This document shows positions 1 through 11,017 of a DNA stretch of 33,831 bases, piece after piece. Positions within the stretch are counted from its first letter, which is position 1. Every line of letters begins with the position of its first letter. Under the pieces are notes generated by a model. The model was not told where the DNA came from. It saw nothing but the letters and a program-made list of their open reading frames with translations, and did not search any database. Location of the stretch: positions 1 to 33,831 of the forward strand of contig JAAYNV010000061.1 in assembly GCA_012520645.1 (NCBI GenBank), in the 5' to 3' direction. The position numbers and the translations under genes were made by a program. The DNA is from Clostridiales bacterium (GTDB lineage: Bacteria > Bacillota > Clostridia > Lachnospirales > Lachnospiraceae).

Positions 1-134
1 CGGAAATTTTACAGTGATAAAACAAAAAATTCAGATAAATTTTATTTGTCACAATACTACCCTGTTCGACAGTAAAAGTCAATGAAAAAATGGAGTTTTT
101 TCACAGAAACCCAATGGAAAATCACCGGATTTAC

Positions 135-163
135 TGGACATAATGTATAAAAATGGTTATAAT
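135..163 (+). promoter_or_regulatory. Promoter of the ATP synthase operon
   Basis: A -35 box TGGACA (135-140) and a -10 box TATAAT (158-163) are separated by exactly 17 bases, a near-consensus vegetative sigma promoter. Transcription would start near 170, leaving a leader of about 60 bases before the GTG of the first atp gene. The 134 bases upstream are AT-rich and hold no convincing gene. Confidence 0.8.
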
Positions 164-232
164 CTGTAATGTAGGTTTGAGTTATTATGGAAGTGAAATA
201 CTTACGAATTTCATGGAAAAGCGAGGAACAAA

Positions 233-532
233 GTGGAGGACCGGCGCAGGAGTAAGCATAAAAAGTATAACCGGAGTGTCTATCAGTCTCTGGCACTGAT
301 CAGTCAGTTTGGAATTAATATGCTTGTTCCTATTTTTTTATTAACTTTTGCGGGTATTGCTCTGGACCGGTATTTTGGAACCGCGTTCTGGGTGGTTGTG
401 CTGTTTTTTGTGGGAGCTTTTGCGGGCTTTCGAAATATTGTGGTGATGGCAAAGAAAATCTACAGCAGACCGGCAGAACAAAGGATGAAGAGAAGACAGG
501 AGAGAGAAAAAGCGGATGAAAAGAATCAATGA
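233..532 (+). CDS. atpZ: AtpZ/AtpI-family ATP synthase accessory membrane protein
   Basis: This 99-residue protein opens the ATP synthase operon. It has a basic N-terminus (residues 2-15), two hydrophobic segments (about 27-45 and 51-68) separated by a short charged turn (ALDRYFG), and a highly charged C-terminal tail. That is the usual layout of the short AtpZ-type protein found before atpI/atpB in many Firmicutes and in sodium-coupled operons, where it is thought to help assemble the rotor or handle Mg2+ (family knowledge). The start is GTG at 233, preceded by a GAGGAA ribosome site; an ATG at 187 is in another frame and stops quickly. Its last 17 bases overlap the next gene, which suggests translational coupling. 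It was assigned by layout and position. Confidence 0.75.
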   Translation: MEDRRRSKHKKYNRSVYQSLALISQFGINMLVPIFLLTFAGIALDRYFGTAFWVVVLFFVGAFAGFRNIVVMAKKIYSRPAEQRMKRRQEREKADEKNQ

Positions 533-908
533 AACGCTTTTGGAGCTGATAATCGGTATTCTGATATTTGCTACAGTCTGTCAGGTGGGTCTTGTCTGGT
601 TTGTGGAAAGAAAACTCTGGTACAGTCTGGGATTGTGGAGCGGCGCGGTGATCGCAGTTTTCTGCGCGGTGCATATGTACCGTTCTCTGGATACGGCGCT
701 GGATCTTGGAGCGGATGCGGGAAAGCTTTTGCAGAAAAAGAGTATCCAGAGGTATCTGGTCATTGTACTTTTGCTGGGCACAATGATGATTACGGAAGCC
801 GTTAATCCGTTAGCGGCATTTTTGGGACTGATGGGATTGAAAGTAGCGGCATATACTCAGCCGTTTACTCATAAATGGATTCACAAAAAGGGAATAGAGA
901 AACAGTAA
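516..908 (+). CDS. atpI: ATP synthase subunit I (AtpI)
   Basis: A 130-residue integral membrane protein with about four hydrophobic segments (residues 8-28, 36-54, 78-95, 98-116). It lies between the AtpZ-like gene and atpB, the canonical place for subunit I. AtpI helps assemble the c-ring and is not part of the finished enzyme (family knowledge). The gene starts inside the end of the preceding gene (17-base overlap) and stops 14 bases before the atpB start. No catalytic motif is expected. Similarity to AtpI is recognised from size, topology and location rather than from a strong signature. Confidence 0.8.
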   Translation: MKRINETLLELIIGILIFATVCQVGLVWFVERKLWYSLGLWSGAVIAVFCAVHMYRSLDTALDLGADAGKLLQKKSIQRYLVIVLLLGTMMITEAVNPLAAFLGLMGLKVAAYTQPFTHKWIHKKGIEKQ

Positions 909-922
909 AAGGAGGTGAGAGG

Positions 923-1639
923 ATGGAACATGGCATTCTGTTATCCGGAGGAGCCGATATTGATTTTATGATTCATGGGGTATTTTCCTATGAGCTGTTC
1001 GGTCAGACCGTCTGGATAACAACGACGCACATCTGCATTCTGATTGTGCTGCTCGTGCTCCTGGCATTTGGTATTGCCGTCAGACGTACGATGAAGCATG
1101 CGACGGAGGTGCCGGGGACATTCCAGAATATTGCAGAGCTGATCGTAGAGAAGTTAGATGGTATGATCAGTGCGTCTATGGGCAGGAACGCGGTAAAGTT
1201 TGCAAACTATATCGGAACGGTTTTTATTTTCATTCTGATCAGTAACATTTCTGGTCTGTTCGGATTAAGACCCCCGACAGCGGACTATGGAGTGACTTTT
1301 CCGCTTGGTGTCATGACGTTCACGCTGATTTTCTACAACAAACTGAAATATCAGAAGGTTTCCGGTTTTATCAAAGGACTGTGTGATCCATGGCCGATCT
1401 GGGCACCGATTAATATCATTGGTGATATTGCGGTTCCAATTTCGCTGTCACTGCGTTTGTTCGCAAACGTACTTTCGGGCACCGTTATGATGGCGCTCAT
1501 TTACGGGCTGCTTTCCAAGATAGCTATTATCTGGCCGGCGGCACTGCATGTTTATTTTGACCTGTTTTCAGGCGCAATCCAGACATATGTATTCTGTATG
1601 CTGACGATGACATATGTCAATGATGCAATTGAAGGATAA
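923..1639 (+). CDS. atpB: F-type ATP synthase subunit a
   Basis: Membrane subunit a forms the ion half-channels against the c-ring in Fo. The 238-residue product has several transmembrane segments and the diagnostic SLRLFANVLSG motif, with the essential arginine at about residue 178. The start is ATG 923, preceded by AGGAGGTGA (910-918) at good spacing. An in-frame ATG at 875 lies inside atpI and is less likely. The order atpB-atpE-atpF follows. A sodium or proton route cannot be told from this subunit alone, but the c subunit points to sodium. Confidence 0.97.
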   Translation: MEHGILLSGGADIDFMIHGVFSYELFGQTVWITTTHICILIVLLVLLAFGIAVRRTMKHATEVPGTFQNIAELIVEKLDGMISASMGRNAVKFANYIGTVFIFILISNISGLFGLRPPTADYGVTFPLGVMTFTLIFYNKLKYQKVSGFIKGLCDPWPIWAPINIIGDIAVPISLSLRLFANVLSGTVMMALIYGLLSKIAIIWPAALHVYFDLFSGAIQTYVFCMLTMTYVNDAIEG

Positions 1640-1670
1640 TGATTCCAAAAACATTTTAAGGAGGACATGA

Positions 1671-1928
<258 letters not shown>

Positions 1929-1968
1929 GCCTCTGAGAAAAAAATAATACAGAAAGGAGGCTGTAAGC

Positions 1969-2529
1969 TTGAACAGTATACTTGGTGCGACCGTCGTGCT
2001 GACAGAAGGCATGACACCGCGTCTGTTCGATCTGGATTTCCAGCTTCTGCATGACTCCGTGCTGTCGCTCATCGCCGTATTGGCTTTGTTCTTCTTTTTG
2101 AGCTATTTTCTGTTCAATCCGGTCAGAGAGATGCTTCAGAAAAGACAGGACAAGATCCGTGGCGAACTTGATCAGGCGGCGGCAGACCAGAAGGATGCGG
2201 CAGAACTGAAGGTGCAGTATGAGGAGAAGCTGAAAAATATTGAAAAAGAAGCGGAAGAGATATTGAGCGAAGCCCGTAAAAAAGCACTGGCGAATGAGAA
2301 CAGAATCATTGCCGAGGCAAAAGAAGAAGCAGCCAGAATCATTCAAAGAGCGAATGTGGAAGCAGAGCTTGAGAAGAAGAAGGTTGCCGATGATGTGAAG
2401 AAGGAAATGGTTTCCATCGCGTCGTTAATGGCAGGCAAGGTCGTTGCGGCATCCATCGATACTACGGTGCAGGATGGCTTGATTGACGAGACGTTAAAAG
2501 AAATAGGTGACGGCACATGGCTAAGCTGA
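1969..2529 (+). CDS. atpF: F-type ATP synthase subunit b
   Basis: Peripheral stalk subunit b, 186 residues. One transmembrane helix (about residues 30-52) is followed by a long charged alanine/glutamate/lysine coiled-coil (about 60-160) that contacts delta and F1. The start is TTG 1969, chosen because AAAGGAGG (1953-1960) sits 8 bases upstream. An ATG at 2011 has no comparable ribosome site and would drop 14 residues. The final 13 bases overlap atpH. Confidence 0.95.
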   Translation: MNSILGATVVLTEGMTPRLFDLDFQLLHDSVLSLIAVLALFFFLSYFLFNPVREMLQKRQDKIRGELDQAAADQKDAAELKVQYEEKLKNIEKEAEEILSEARKKALANENRIIAEAKEEAARIIQRANVEAELEKKKVADDVKKEMVSIASLMAGKVVAASIDTTVQDGLIDETLKEIGDGTWLS

Positions 2530-3065
2530 TTTCAAAAACTTATGGAGAAGCTTTGTTCGAACTTGCCGTCGAAGAAAATAAAGCGGATATTTTTCTGGAA
2601 GAAATCGAGGAGATCAGAAAGGTGCTGCGGGACAATCCTGAGTTTAGCGCACTGATGAATCATCCGAAGATTACCAAGGAAGAAAAAACAGAAGTGATGG
2701 AAAATGTATTTAAGGGCAGGATCAGTGATGAACTGACGGGCTTTTTCTCCATCATTATTGCAAAAGACCGATATCGGGAAATCGATTCCATACTGGCTTA
2801 TTTTTTAGATGAGGTCAAGGCATTAAAGGGAATCGGTGTGGCATATGTCACTACTGCTGTTTCTTTGAGAGAGGAACAGAAGGAAAAGGTCGAAGAGAAG
2901 CTGCTTGCTACGACCGGTTTCAAAAAGATGGAGATGCACTATGCTGAGGATCAGAAGCTGATCGGAGGTATGGTCATCCGAATCGGAGACCGTGTGGTTG
3001 ACAGCAGTATCAGTTCCAAGCTGAATCAGTTGTCTAAACAGCTGTTAAAGATTCAGCTTGCATAA
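2517..3065 (+). CDS. atpH: F-type ATP synthase subunit delta
   Basis: The 182-residue delta subunit (OSCP homologue) joins the b stalk to the top of the alpha/beta hexamer. The N-terminal helical bundle begins MAKLISKTYGEALFELA, a typical delta start. The C-terminal part carries the conserved DQKLIGGMVIRIGDRVVDSSI region (residues about 145-165) followed by a short helix. The gene overlaps atpF by 13 bases and ends 25 bases before atpA. Length and position are normal. Confidence 0.95.
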   Translation: MAKLISKTYGEALFELAVEENKADIFLEEIEEIRKVLRDNPEFSALMNHPKITKEEKTEVMENVFKGRISDELTGFFSIIIAKDRYREIDSILAYFLDEVKALKGIGVAYVTTAVSLREEQKEKVEEKLLATTGFKKMEMHYAEDQKLIGGMVIRIGDRVVDSSISSKLNQLSKQLLKIQLA

Positions 3066-3084
3066 AACTAAGAGAGGTGCGTAA

Positions 3085-4596
<1,512 letters not shown>

Positions 4597-4644
4597 AAAT
4601 CTTTTCGGAGATTCGCTGAAGTCTATCGGAAAGGGTGAAATGCT

Positions 4645-5508
4645 ATGGCCTCCATGAGAGACATTAAAAGGCGTAAGAGCAGTATTCAGAGTACCCAGCA
4701 GATTACAAAAGCAATGAAGCTCGTTTCCACGGTCAAGCTGCAGAGGGCAAAGGGCAATGCGGAACGCTCCAGGAATTATTTTTCCTGTATGTATGATACC
4801 GTAAGTTCAATGCTTGCAAAGGCAGGGAACATTGATCATCCGTATTTACGTGCGGGTGTATCCGATCGAAAGGCTGTTATAGTCATTACCTCCAACAGAG
4901 GTCTGGCAGGCGGCTACAATTCCAATATTATCAAACTGATTACCAGAGGAGAGCTTGCAAAAGACCAGCTCGATATCTATGCAATCGGTAAAAAGGGAAA
5001 GGATACCCTGCAGCGTTATGGTTATACGATCAAGGAGGATTATTCCGATGTGATCGAAGAGCCTGCCTACGGAGATGCCATGCGCATCAGTGCACAGGTG
5101 CTCAAGGCATTTACGGATGGCGAGATCGGAGAGATTTACCTTGCTTATACCGCATTTAAAAACACCGTCAGTCACGAACCGAAGTTAATCAAGCTGCTTC
5201 CGGTCGAAGCGGCAGATGAGAATGCCTCGGAAGAGAGAAGAGACAATCAGGCTCCGATGAATTTCGAGCCGAGGGAGGAAGAGGCATTGGAGATGATCAT
5301 TCCAAAGTATATCACCAGTCTGATTTACGGCGGTATGGTAGAATCTGTTGCCAGTGAGAACGGTGCGAGAATGCAGGCCATGGACTCCGCAACAAGCAAT
5401 GCTGAGGAAATGATCGGAACCCTGGAACTTCAGTATAACCGGGCAAGACAGGGCTCTATTACGCAGGAATTAACAGAGATTATCGCCGGTGCAGAGGCGA
5501 TTTCGTAA
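4645..5508 (+). CDS. atpG: F-type ATP synthase subunit gamma
   Basis: Central rotor shaft subunit, 287 residues. The N-terminal helix begins MASMRDIKRRKSSIQSTQQI, the standard gamma start. A Rossmann-like middle domain follows (ITSNRGLAGGYN at about 80-91), and the C-terminal helix contains the family pattern MDSATSNAEEMI and the closing QGSITQELTEIIAGAEA. It lies between alpha and beta as expected. A stretch of about 15 acidic residues around 190-210 (NASEERRDN) is a variable insertion often seen in clostridial gamma subunits. Confidence 0.97.
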   Translation: MASMRDIKRRKSSIQSTQQITKAMKLVSTVKLQRAKGNAERSRNYFSCMYDTVSSMLAKAGNIDHPYLRAGVSDRKAVIVITSNRGLAGGYNSNIIKLITRGELAKDQLDIYAIGKKGKDTLQRYGYTIKEDYSDVIEEPAYGDAMRISAQVLKAFTDGEIGEIYLAYTAFKNTVSHEPKLIKLLPVEAADENASEERRDNQAPMNFEPREEEALEMIIPKYITSLIYGGMVESVASENGARMQAMDSATSNAEEMIGTLELQYNRARQGSITQELTEIIAGAEAIS

Positions 5509-5526
5509 CAGAAAGGAACTGAATAA

Positions 5527-6921
<1,395 letters not shown>

Positions 6922-6941
6922 CGGAAGGGAGTGTGTTTAAA

Positions 6942-7337
6942 ATGGAAGCATTTACACTCAGGATCATTACACCGGACCGTATATTCTTTGAAGAACCGGT
7001 AGAAATGGTGGAATTCAATACGACCGAGGGTGAGATCGGTATTTATCCGAATCATGTGCCGACAACCGTTATTGTGGCGCCCGGTATTCTGACGATCACA
7101 CAGGCTGACGGGCAGAAGGAAGCAGCTTTGCATGCCGGATTTGCGGAAATTTTACAGGATAGTGTGACGATTCTGGCAGAGGTCATCGAATGGCCGGAAG
7201 AGATTGATGCAGAACGTGCAGAAGAAGCGAAGGAACGTGCGGAAAAGCGTCTGGCAAGCCGTACTCCGGAAACAGATGTGGCACGTGCGGAGACAGCGCT
7301 CAGAAGAGCAATGGCACGTATCGAAGTAATAAAGTAG
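6942..7337 (+). CDS. atpC: F-type ATP synthase subunit epsilon
   Basis: The last gene of the operon encodes the 131-residue epsilon subunit, which couples the rotor to F1 and can inhibit ATP hydrolysis. The N-terminal beta-sandwich has the characteristic FNTTEGEIGIYPNHVPT segment. A two-helix C-terminal domain rich in Ala/Glu/Arg (about 85-131) follows. I chose ATG 6942 because GGAAGGGAG (6923-6931) is about 10 bases upstream; the in-frame GTG 6933 almost touches that site. A terminator-like hairpin follows. Confidence 0.95.
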   Translation: MEAFTLRIITPDRIFFEEPVEMVEFNTTEGEIGIYPNHVPTTVIVAPGILTITQADGQKEAALHAGFAEILQDSVTILAEVIEWPEEIDAERAEEAKERAEKRLASRTPETDVARAETALRRAMARIEVIK

Positions 7338-7381
7338 AGAACTCTCGTTGGGAGAGTAAACGAAATAAAGTTTTTGACATG

Positions 7382-7420
7382 AAAATTCCTTGCAGATATA
7401 TGGTCTGCAGGGAATTTTTG
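7382..7420 (+). terminator. Rho-independent terminator after the atp operon
   Basis: A 13-bp stem (AATTCCTTGCAGA against TCTGCAGGGAATT, one G-T pair) with a short loop runs into TTTTTG. It lies 45 bases after atpC. GC content of the stem is modest, so termination may be partial. Confidence 0.65.
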
Positions 7421-7467
7421 CGTTTGTAAAAGGAGAAAATTTGTGAGGTATGACGAGCGAAAAAAGG

Positions 7468-7496
7468 TTGAAATCTTTTCGCCGCTTCCGTAAAAT
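7468..7496 (+). promoter_or_regulatory. Promoter of the coiled-coil membrane protein gene
   Basis: TTGAAA (7468-7473) and TAAAAT (7491-7496) are separated by 17 bases. Transcription would start near 7503, giving a leader of about 100 bases. A 10-bp palindrome GAACATGTTC lies at 7518-7527, just downstream, where a repressor could bind. The spacing is ideal and both boxes match at 5 of 6 positions. Confidence 0.6.
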
Positions 7497-7600
7497 AAAC
7501 CTATCGATTAATCTATAGAACATGTTCGAAATCTATTTATTCTGGAGAATCTCCAATCTTACCAATTTATTTTTATCAAGTACAGGAGGAGTTATTTTAT

Positions 7601-9250
7601 ATGGAAACAGAAAATACACGCAGACATTTCGTGCAGGATGCAGTCAAGGCGGTTGTGGCGGCAGGTATTCTGGTGCTGATCGGACTGATACTGACGGCCG
7701 GAATTTTCGGGGCAAACTATGGAGTAAGGAAGGCTTCGGCACAGACAAAAGAGCAACTGGAAGGCATGATGGATGGGTATGGGCTGAGTGAGGAGCAGAA
7801 GGAGGCTTTGTATCAGGAGATTTTAATGCGTTTAAAAGCAATGCTGGAATCAGGGGAAATTGTTTATCGGGGAAGCTTTTCCGAAGAGGACATTATAAAG
7901 CTCAGATCAGAATTAAGGGAGGAGCTTGTCTTAGAATTGCAGAGCTATATTTCAGAAGCGGAATTTCAGAAAATCATTTCAGATGTTTTAAAGACATTAG
8001 AACAGAACAAGCAGAGTCAGGAGGAGCTTTTAAAACAGGTAACGGCTGTATATGAGCAGTATACGGAGACAAACAATCAAAATATTTTGGAACTGCAAAG
8101 TAAATTAGAAAGCAGTGTGGAAGAAATTCGCAGGGAGTTTGACAGTCAGCTGAAAAAGGAGATCGTCTCTCTGCGTGAGAAGCTGTCTGATCAGATCCGT
8201 GTACACAGTGCGGAATTGGAACAGCTGAAGAAGGAACTGGAAGGACAGAAGCAGATATTGGAAACACAGAAAAAAGAGTTTGGGGAATGGTTCGCCATAG
8301 AGGAAGAGAAGATAGGAGAACTTCTGGAAAGGATGCTCAAAAATGAGGAGCGGATGGAAACGGTTTTTCAATTAGTCAGTAATGGAAAGGAATTGCTTGC
8401 ATCCGCCATTACTGACAAAGGTGTCAGTACAGAGAAGGATGCGGCATTTGAGACCATGGCGGAAAATATCAGAAAGATGGCAGATTATCAGTATAAGAAG
8501 GGCTATGAAAGTGCGCCGGCAAGTATATCGGAATTTTATCTGAGCCTGAATTTTCTGGATATTTCCGGACCGCTTTATGGATGTGGATTTTCAAATTATG
8601 TGACTTTTAATATAGGCGGTGCGGACAGTGTTACAATCGGCAGCAGTAAGATTACTGTGGATGGACGCGATGATAAAGACTTTGCAAAGCTGAACATTCA
8701 GATTGCTTTAGACGGTACGCCACGATATACGATCGGGGATGTGACAAACTATACCATCCCCACGAAAGGAGCCAGTACGATGACGCTGCGTCTGTTTAAT
8801 TCCAGAGGAGATGAACGGTTCCAATCGACTGCGGTGATTCGTAATCTGAAATTAAATTACGAAAAACAGTCTGCAGGTCGTTCCCGCATGGCTTTGGCAA
8901 GTACTGCCGTATCCCGTGCACAGACGGAAAGGGAGCCTGAGTTTGCGGAAGGTGGTATGCTAATTACAGATGCGGAAGGTAAGGTCATAAGTCTGAAGGA
9001 GCTTATGCAAAAGGCGGAGACCTTGGAGCAGGGAGAAGAGAATGAACAGGTTGGAAAAACAGTTGAACCAAAACAGCCGCAAGAGGAGGATGCGGGCAGG
9101 CAGGATACGGAAGGTACAGTGGAGGAGGAGAGACAGGATACGGGCAGTCAGGATATAGAAGAAGCAGTGGAAGATGTGAATAAACCGGATGTGAAAATAA
9201 ATGTGGAAGAGGAAAAAAAGCAGACAGGCGTTTCGGAAAACGGAATCTGA
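7601..9250 (+). CDS. Membrane-anchored coiled-coil protein with tail-fibre-like segment, function unknown
   Basis: A 549-residue protein I cannot assign to a named family. After a short polar N-terminus there is one hydrophobic segment (about residues 15-38), so it is probably anchored with the bulk outside the membrane. Residues about 48-255 are a long Glu/Gln/Lys/Leu coiled-coil. Residues about 263-291 (ITDKGVSTEKDAAFETMAENI) resemble a motif common in Firmicutes phage tail or surface proteins. A beta-rich, Gly/Ser/Thr-containing domain follows (about 305-430). The last 100 residues are highly acidic, with imperfect repeats of the type RQDT/SQDI-E-VEE. The start ATG 7601 has AGGAGG 11 bases upstream. 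It has its own promoter and is followed by three genes in the same direction. A surface or envelope structural role is only inference. Confidence 0.75.
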   Translation: METENTRRHFVQDAVKAVVAAGILVLIGLILTAGIFGANYGVRKASAQTKEQLEGMMDGYGLSEEQKEALYQEILMRLKAMLESGEIVYRGSFSEEDIIKLRSELREELVLELQSYISEAEFQKIISDVLKTLEQNKQSQEELLKQVTAVYEQYTETNNQNILELQSKLESSVEEIRREFDSQLKKEIVSLREKLSDQIRVHSAELEQLKKELEGQKQILETQKKEFGEWFAIEEEKIGELLERMLKNEERMETVFQLVSNGKELLASAITDKGVSTEKDAAFETMAENIRKMADYQYKKGYESAPASISEFYLSLNFLDISGPLYGCGFSNYVTFNIGGADSVTIGSSKITVDGRDDKDFAKLNIQIALDGTPRYTIGDVTNYTIPTKGASTMTLRLFNSRGDERFQSTAVIRNLKLNYEKQSAGRSRMALASTAVSRAQTEREPEFAEGGMLITDAEGKVISLKELMQKAETLEQGEENEQVGKTVEPKQPQEEDAGRQDTEGTVEEERQDTGSQDIEEAVEDVNKPDVKINVEEEKKQTGVSENGI

Positions 9251-9265
9251 GAAAGCTTTATCGTA

Positions 9266-9294
9266 ATAACAATTTAGGGTAGGATTCATATAAT
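9266..9294 (+). promoter_or_regulatory. Putative promoter of the small conserved protein gene
   Basis: ATAACA (9266-9271) and a perfect TATAAT (9289-9294) are spaced by 17 bases, in the gap after the coiled-coil gene. The -35 box matches consensus at 4 of 6 positions. Confidence 0.5.
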
Positions 9295-9336
9295 AAAAAT
9301 GATAATAGAAATTCTAATCAGAAGGAAATGATCGGT

Positions 9337-9723
9337 ATGGACCAGCATAAGATATTACCCTTTTACATGAGCTATCCTCTTCCGATGCACTACCAGAGGG
9401 AGGATCATATTATGCAGGATCTGGAATATCTGCAGCAGATGTATCCTTCACAGGCAAAAAGGTATCAGAAGCGTATTGCCGCAATACTGGATAAAATGGA
9501 TTATGACGGAAGTGTCATTTATGATGAATACCCCGACCGGTGGACTATGTACCGGATGGCGGACAATATCTATCGTATTTTGAAGCAGGAAGAAATGCAG
9601 AATCAAAAGGAAGTGATTTCAGAAGAAACTTGGGAATGGATAGCGGATATGATCCAGCTGCTTTTGTTCTATGAAATTTATAAACGTCGCCATAACAGAG
9701 AGCGCGGGTTCCTAAAATTTTAG
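9337..9723 (+). CDS. Small conserved hypothetical protein
   Basis: A 128-residue soluble protein with no motif I can tie to a function. The N-terminal part (about 5-60) contains LPFYMSYPLPMHY, then DLEYLQQMYP and an acidic/aromatic stretch with DEYPDRWTMYRMADNIYRIL. The C-terminus is a helical segment (WIADMIQLLLFYEIYKRR) ending in basic residues. I believe similar short proteins occur in Lachnospiraceae, but this is memory of the pattern and not a search. ATG 9337 was chosen because AGAAGGAA (9320-9327) lies 9 bases away; ATG 9328 almost abuts it. The methyltransferase gene follows 67 bases later. Confidence 0.7.
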   Translation: MDQHKILPFYMSYPLPMHYQREDHIMQDLEYLQQMYPSQAKRYQKRIAAILDKMDYDGSVIYDEYPDRWTMYRMADNIYRILKQEEMQNQKEVISEETWEWIADMIQLLLFYEIYKRRHNRERGFLKF

Positions 9724-9752
9724 TTGTGGTTTTTGGGGATTCACATTACAAT
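9724..9752 (+). promoter_or_regulatory. Putative weak promoter of the methyltransferase gene
   Basis: TTGTGG (9724-9729) and TACAAT (9747-9752) with a 17-base spacer lie immediately after the preceding stop codon. Only the -10 box is strong, so this is tentative. Confidence 0.35.
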
Positions 9753-9790
9753 AGTGTGTGAGGAACACATACAAAGGAGTGACAGGCAGA

Positions 9791-11017
9791 ATGGAGCAGC
9801 TTAGAGCAGTGCTGGAAGAAGGCATCGGCAGAAATTTATATCAGGTGATTATGAGCAATCCACGTAGTGGATGTGAGGCATTAAAGGCAAGGATACGTCC
9901 GGTGCTCATCGGGGAAAAGCTGCTGTTTCAGGAAAGCCGTTTTATCAGTACGAAGGTATTTCACAGGAATCTGTCCGCACAGGAAACGATAGAAATGATT
10001 CTGCAGTCCATACGGGATGAGTTCAAGCAAATGGAAATGCAGACCACAGACTTTGCGGTTACTGTACTCGTCAGCAAAAAAGGGAAAGTGACAGTAAAGA
10101 AAAGAAATAGTACAGCTGCGGGAATGCAAGAGAAGAATGGAAAGGGTGCAGACTGCAGAACGGAACCGGATGGCGGAAGAGATATAAAGCTGCCGGATCT
10201 GTCACATAACCGCACCAAAAAATATATTCTGCGGGAGGATGTGCCGGTAGGATTTCTGATGGATCTGGGTGTTCAGACGAAAGAAGGCAGAATTATACGG
10301 CAGAAGTATGATAAATTTAAACAGATTAACCGTTTTTTGGAATTTATTGAGGATATTCTGCCTATACTTCCTAAAGAGCGTACCGTTCATATTATTGATT
10401 TTGGCTGTGGAAAGTCCTATCTTACCTTTGCTATGTATTATTACCTGAAGGAATTGAAGGGGCTCGATATCCGTATTACCGGATTGGATTTGAAGGAGGA
10501 TGTCATCCGTACGTGCAATGCCTTGAAGGATAAGTACGGTTATGACGGTCTTACCTTTTTGAAAGGAGACATCAGTACCTTTGAAGGCGCAAAGAAGGTG
10601 GATATGGTCGTAACGCTGCATGCCTGTGATACCGCTACGGATTATGCTCTTTATAAGGCGGTGCTCTGGGATGCTGCAGTCATTTTATCTGTGCCCTGCT
10701 GTCAGCATGAGATAAATAAGCAGCTTGCGTGTGAAGAGCTGGCACCGCTGTTTCAGTATGGTCTGCTCAAGGAGAGAATGGCAGCATTGATCACGGATGG
10801 GCTGCGCGCCAATCTGCTGGATCAGATGGGGTATGATACGCAGATTCTGGAATTTATTGACATGGAACATACACCTAAGAATATTTTGATCCGGGCAGTC
10901 AAAAAGCGGAAAAAGCAGACGGAAAGGGCGGAAATGGAGCGGCTGATGCAGCTGCTTCATGTGAATCCGACGCTGGAAAGATTACTGAATGGAGAATCGG
11001 TGGAGAAGGCAGAATGA
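9791..11017 (+). CDS. Class I SAM-dependent methyltransferase (Methyltransf_32-like)
   Basis: A 408-residue protein with an N-terminal region of unknown fold (about 1-140, including a low-complexity basic/Gly stretch near 115-135) and a C-terminal Rossmann methyltransferase domain. The SAM-binding motif I is IDFGCGKSYLTFAMYYYL (about residue 200 onward), followed by ITGLDLKEDVI (motif II). VVTLHACDTATDYAL (about 272-286) and the cysteine-containing SVPCCQHEIN (about 299-308) follow. That combination resembles the Methyltransf_32 group, some of whose members are suspected RNA methyltransferases. The substrate here is unknown. ATG 9791 follows AAAGGAG by 11 bases; the in-frame GTG 9758 has no such site. 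The stop overlaps the next start by four bases (ATGA), so the two genes are translationally coupled. Confidence 0.8.
   Translation: MEQLRAVLEEGIGRNLYQVIMSNPRSGCEALKARIRPVLIGEKLLFQESRFISTKVFHRNLSAQETIEMILQSIRDEFKQMEMQTTDFAVTVLVSKKGKVTVKKRNSTAAGMQEKNGKGADCRTEPDGGRDIKLPDLSHNRTKKYILREDVPVGFLMDLGVQTKEGRIIRQKYDKFKQINRFLEFIEDILPILPKERTVHIIDFGCGKSYLTFAMYYYLKELKGLDIRITGLDLKEDVIRTCNALKDKYGYDGLTFLKGDISTFEGAKKVDMVVTLHACDTATDYALYKAVLWDAAVILSVPCCQHEINKQLACEELAPLFQYGLLKERMAALITDGLRANLLDQMGYDTQILEFIDMEHTPKNILIRAVKKRKKQTERAEMERLMQLLHVNPTLERLLNGESVEKAE

Noticed and set aside
14..52. Terminator of a gene left of the window
   Set aside because: The inverted repeat is interrupted and very AT-rich, and no upstream gene end is visible.
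7341..7357. ACTCTC/GAGAGT hairpin right after atpC
   Set aside because: It is a six-base stem with no T-run; the stronger stem at 7382 is the better terminator.
7518..7527. LexA/DinR SOS box
   Set aside because: The known Gram-positive site needs GAAC-N4-GTTC; here only two bases separate the arms.
9040..9240. DNA repeat or CRISPR-like structure in the end of the coiled-coil gene
   Set aside because: The repetition is of acidic codons in the protein and is imperfect; there are no regular spacers.
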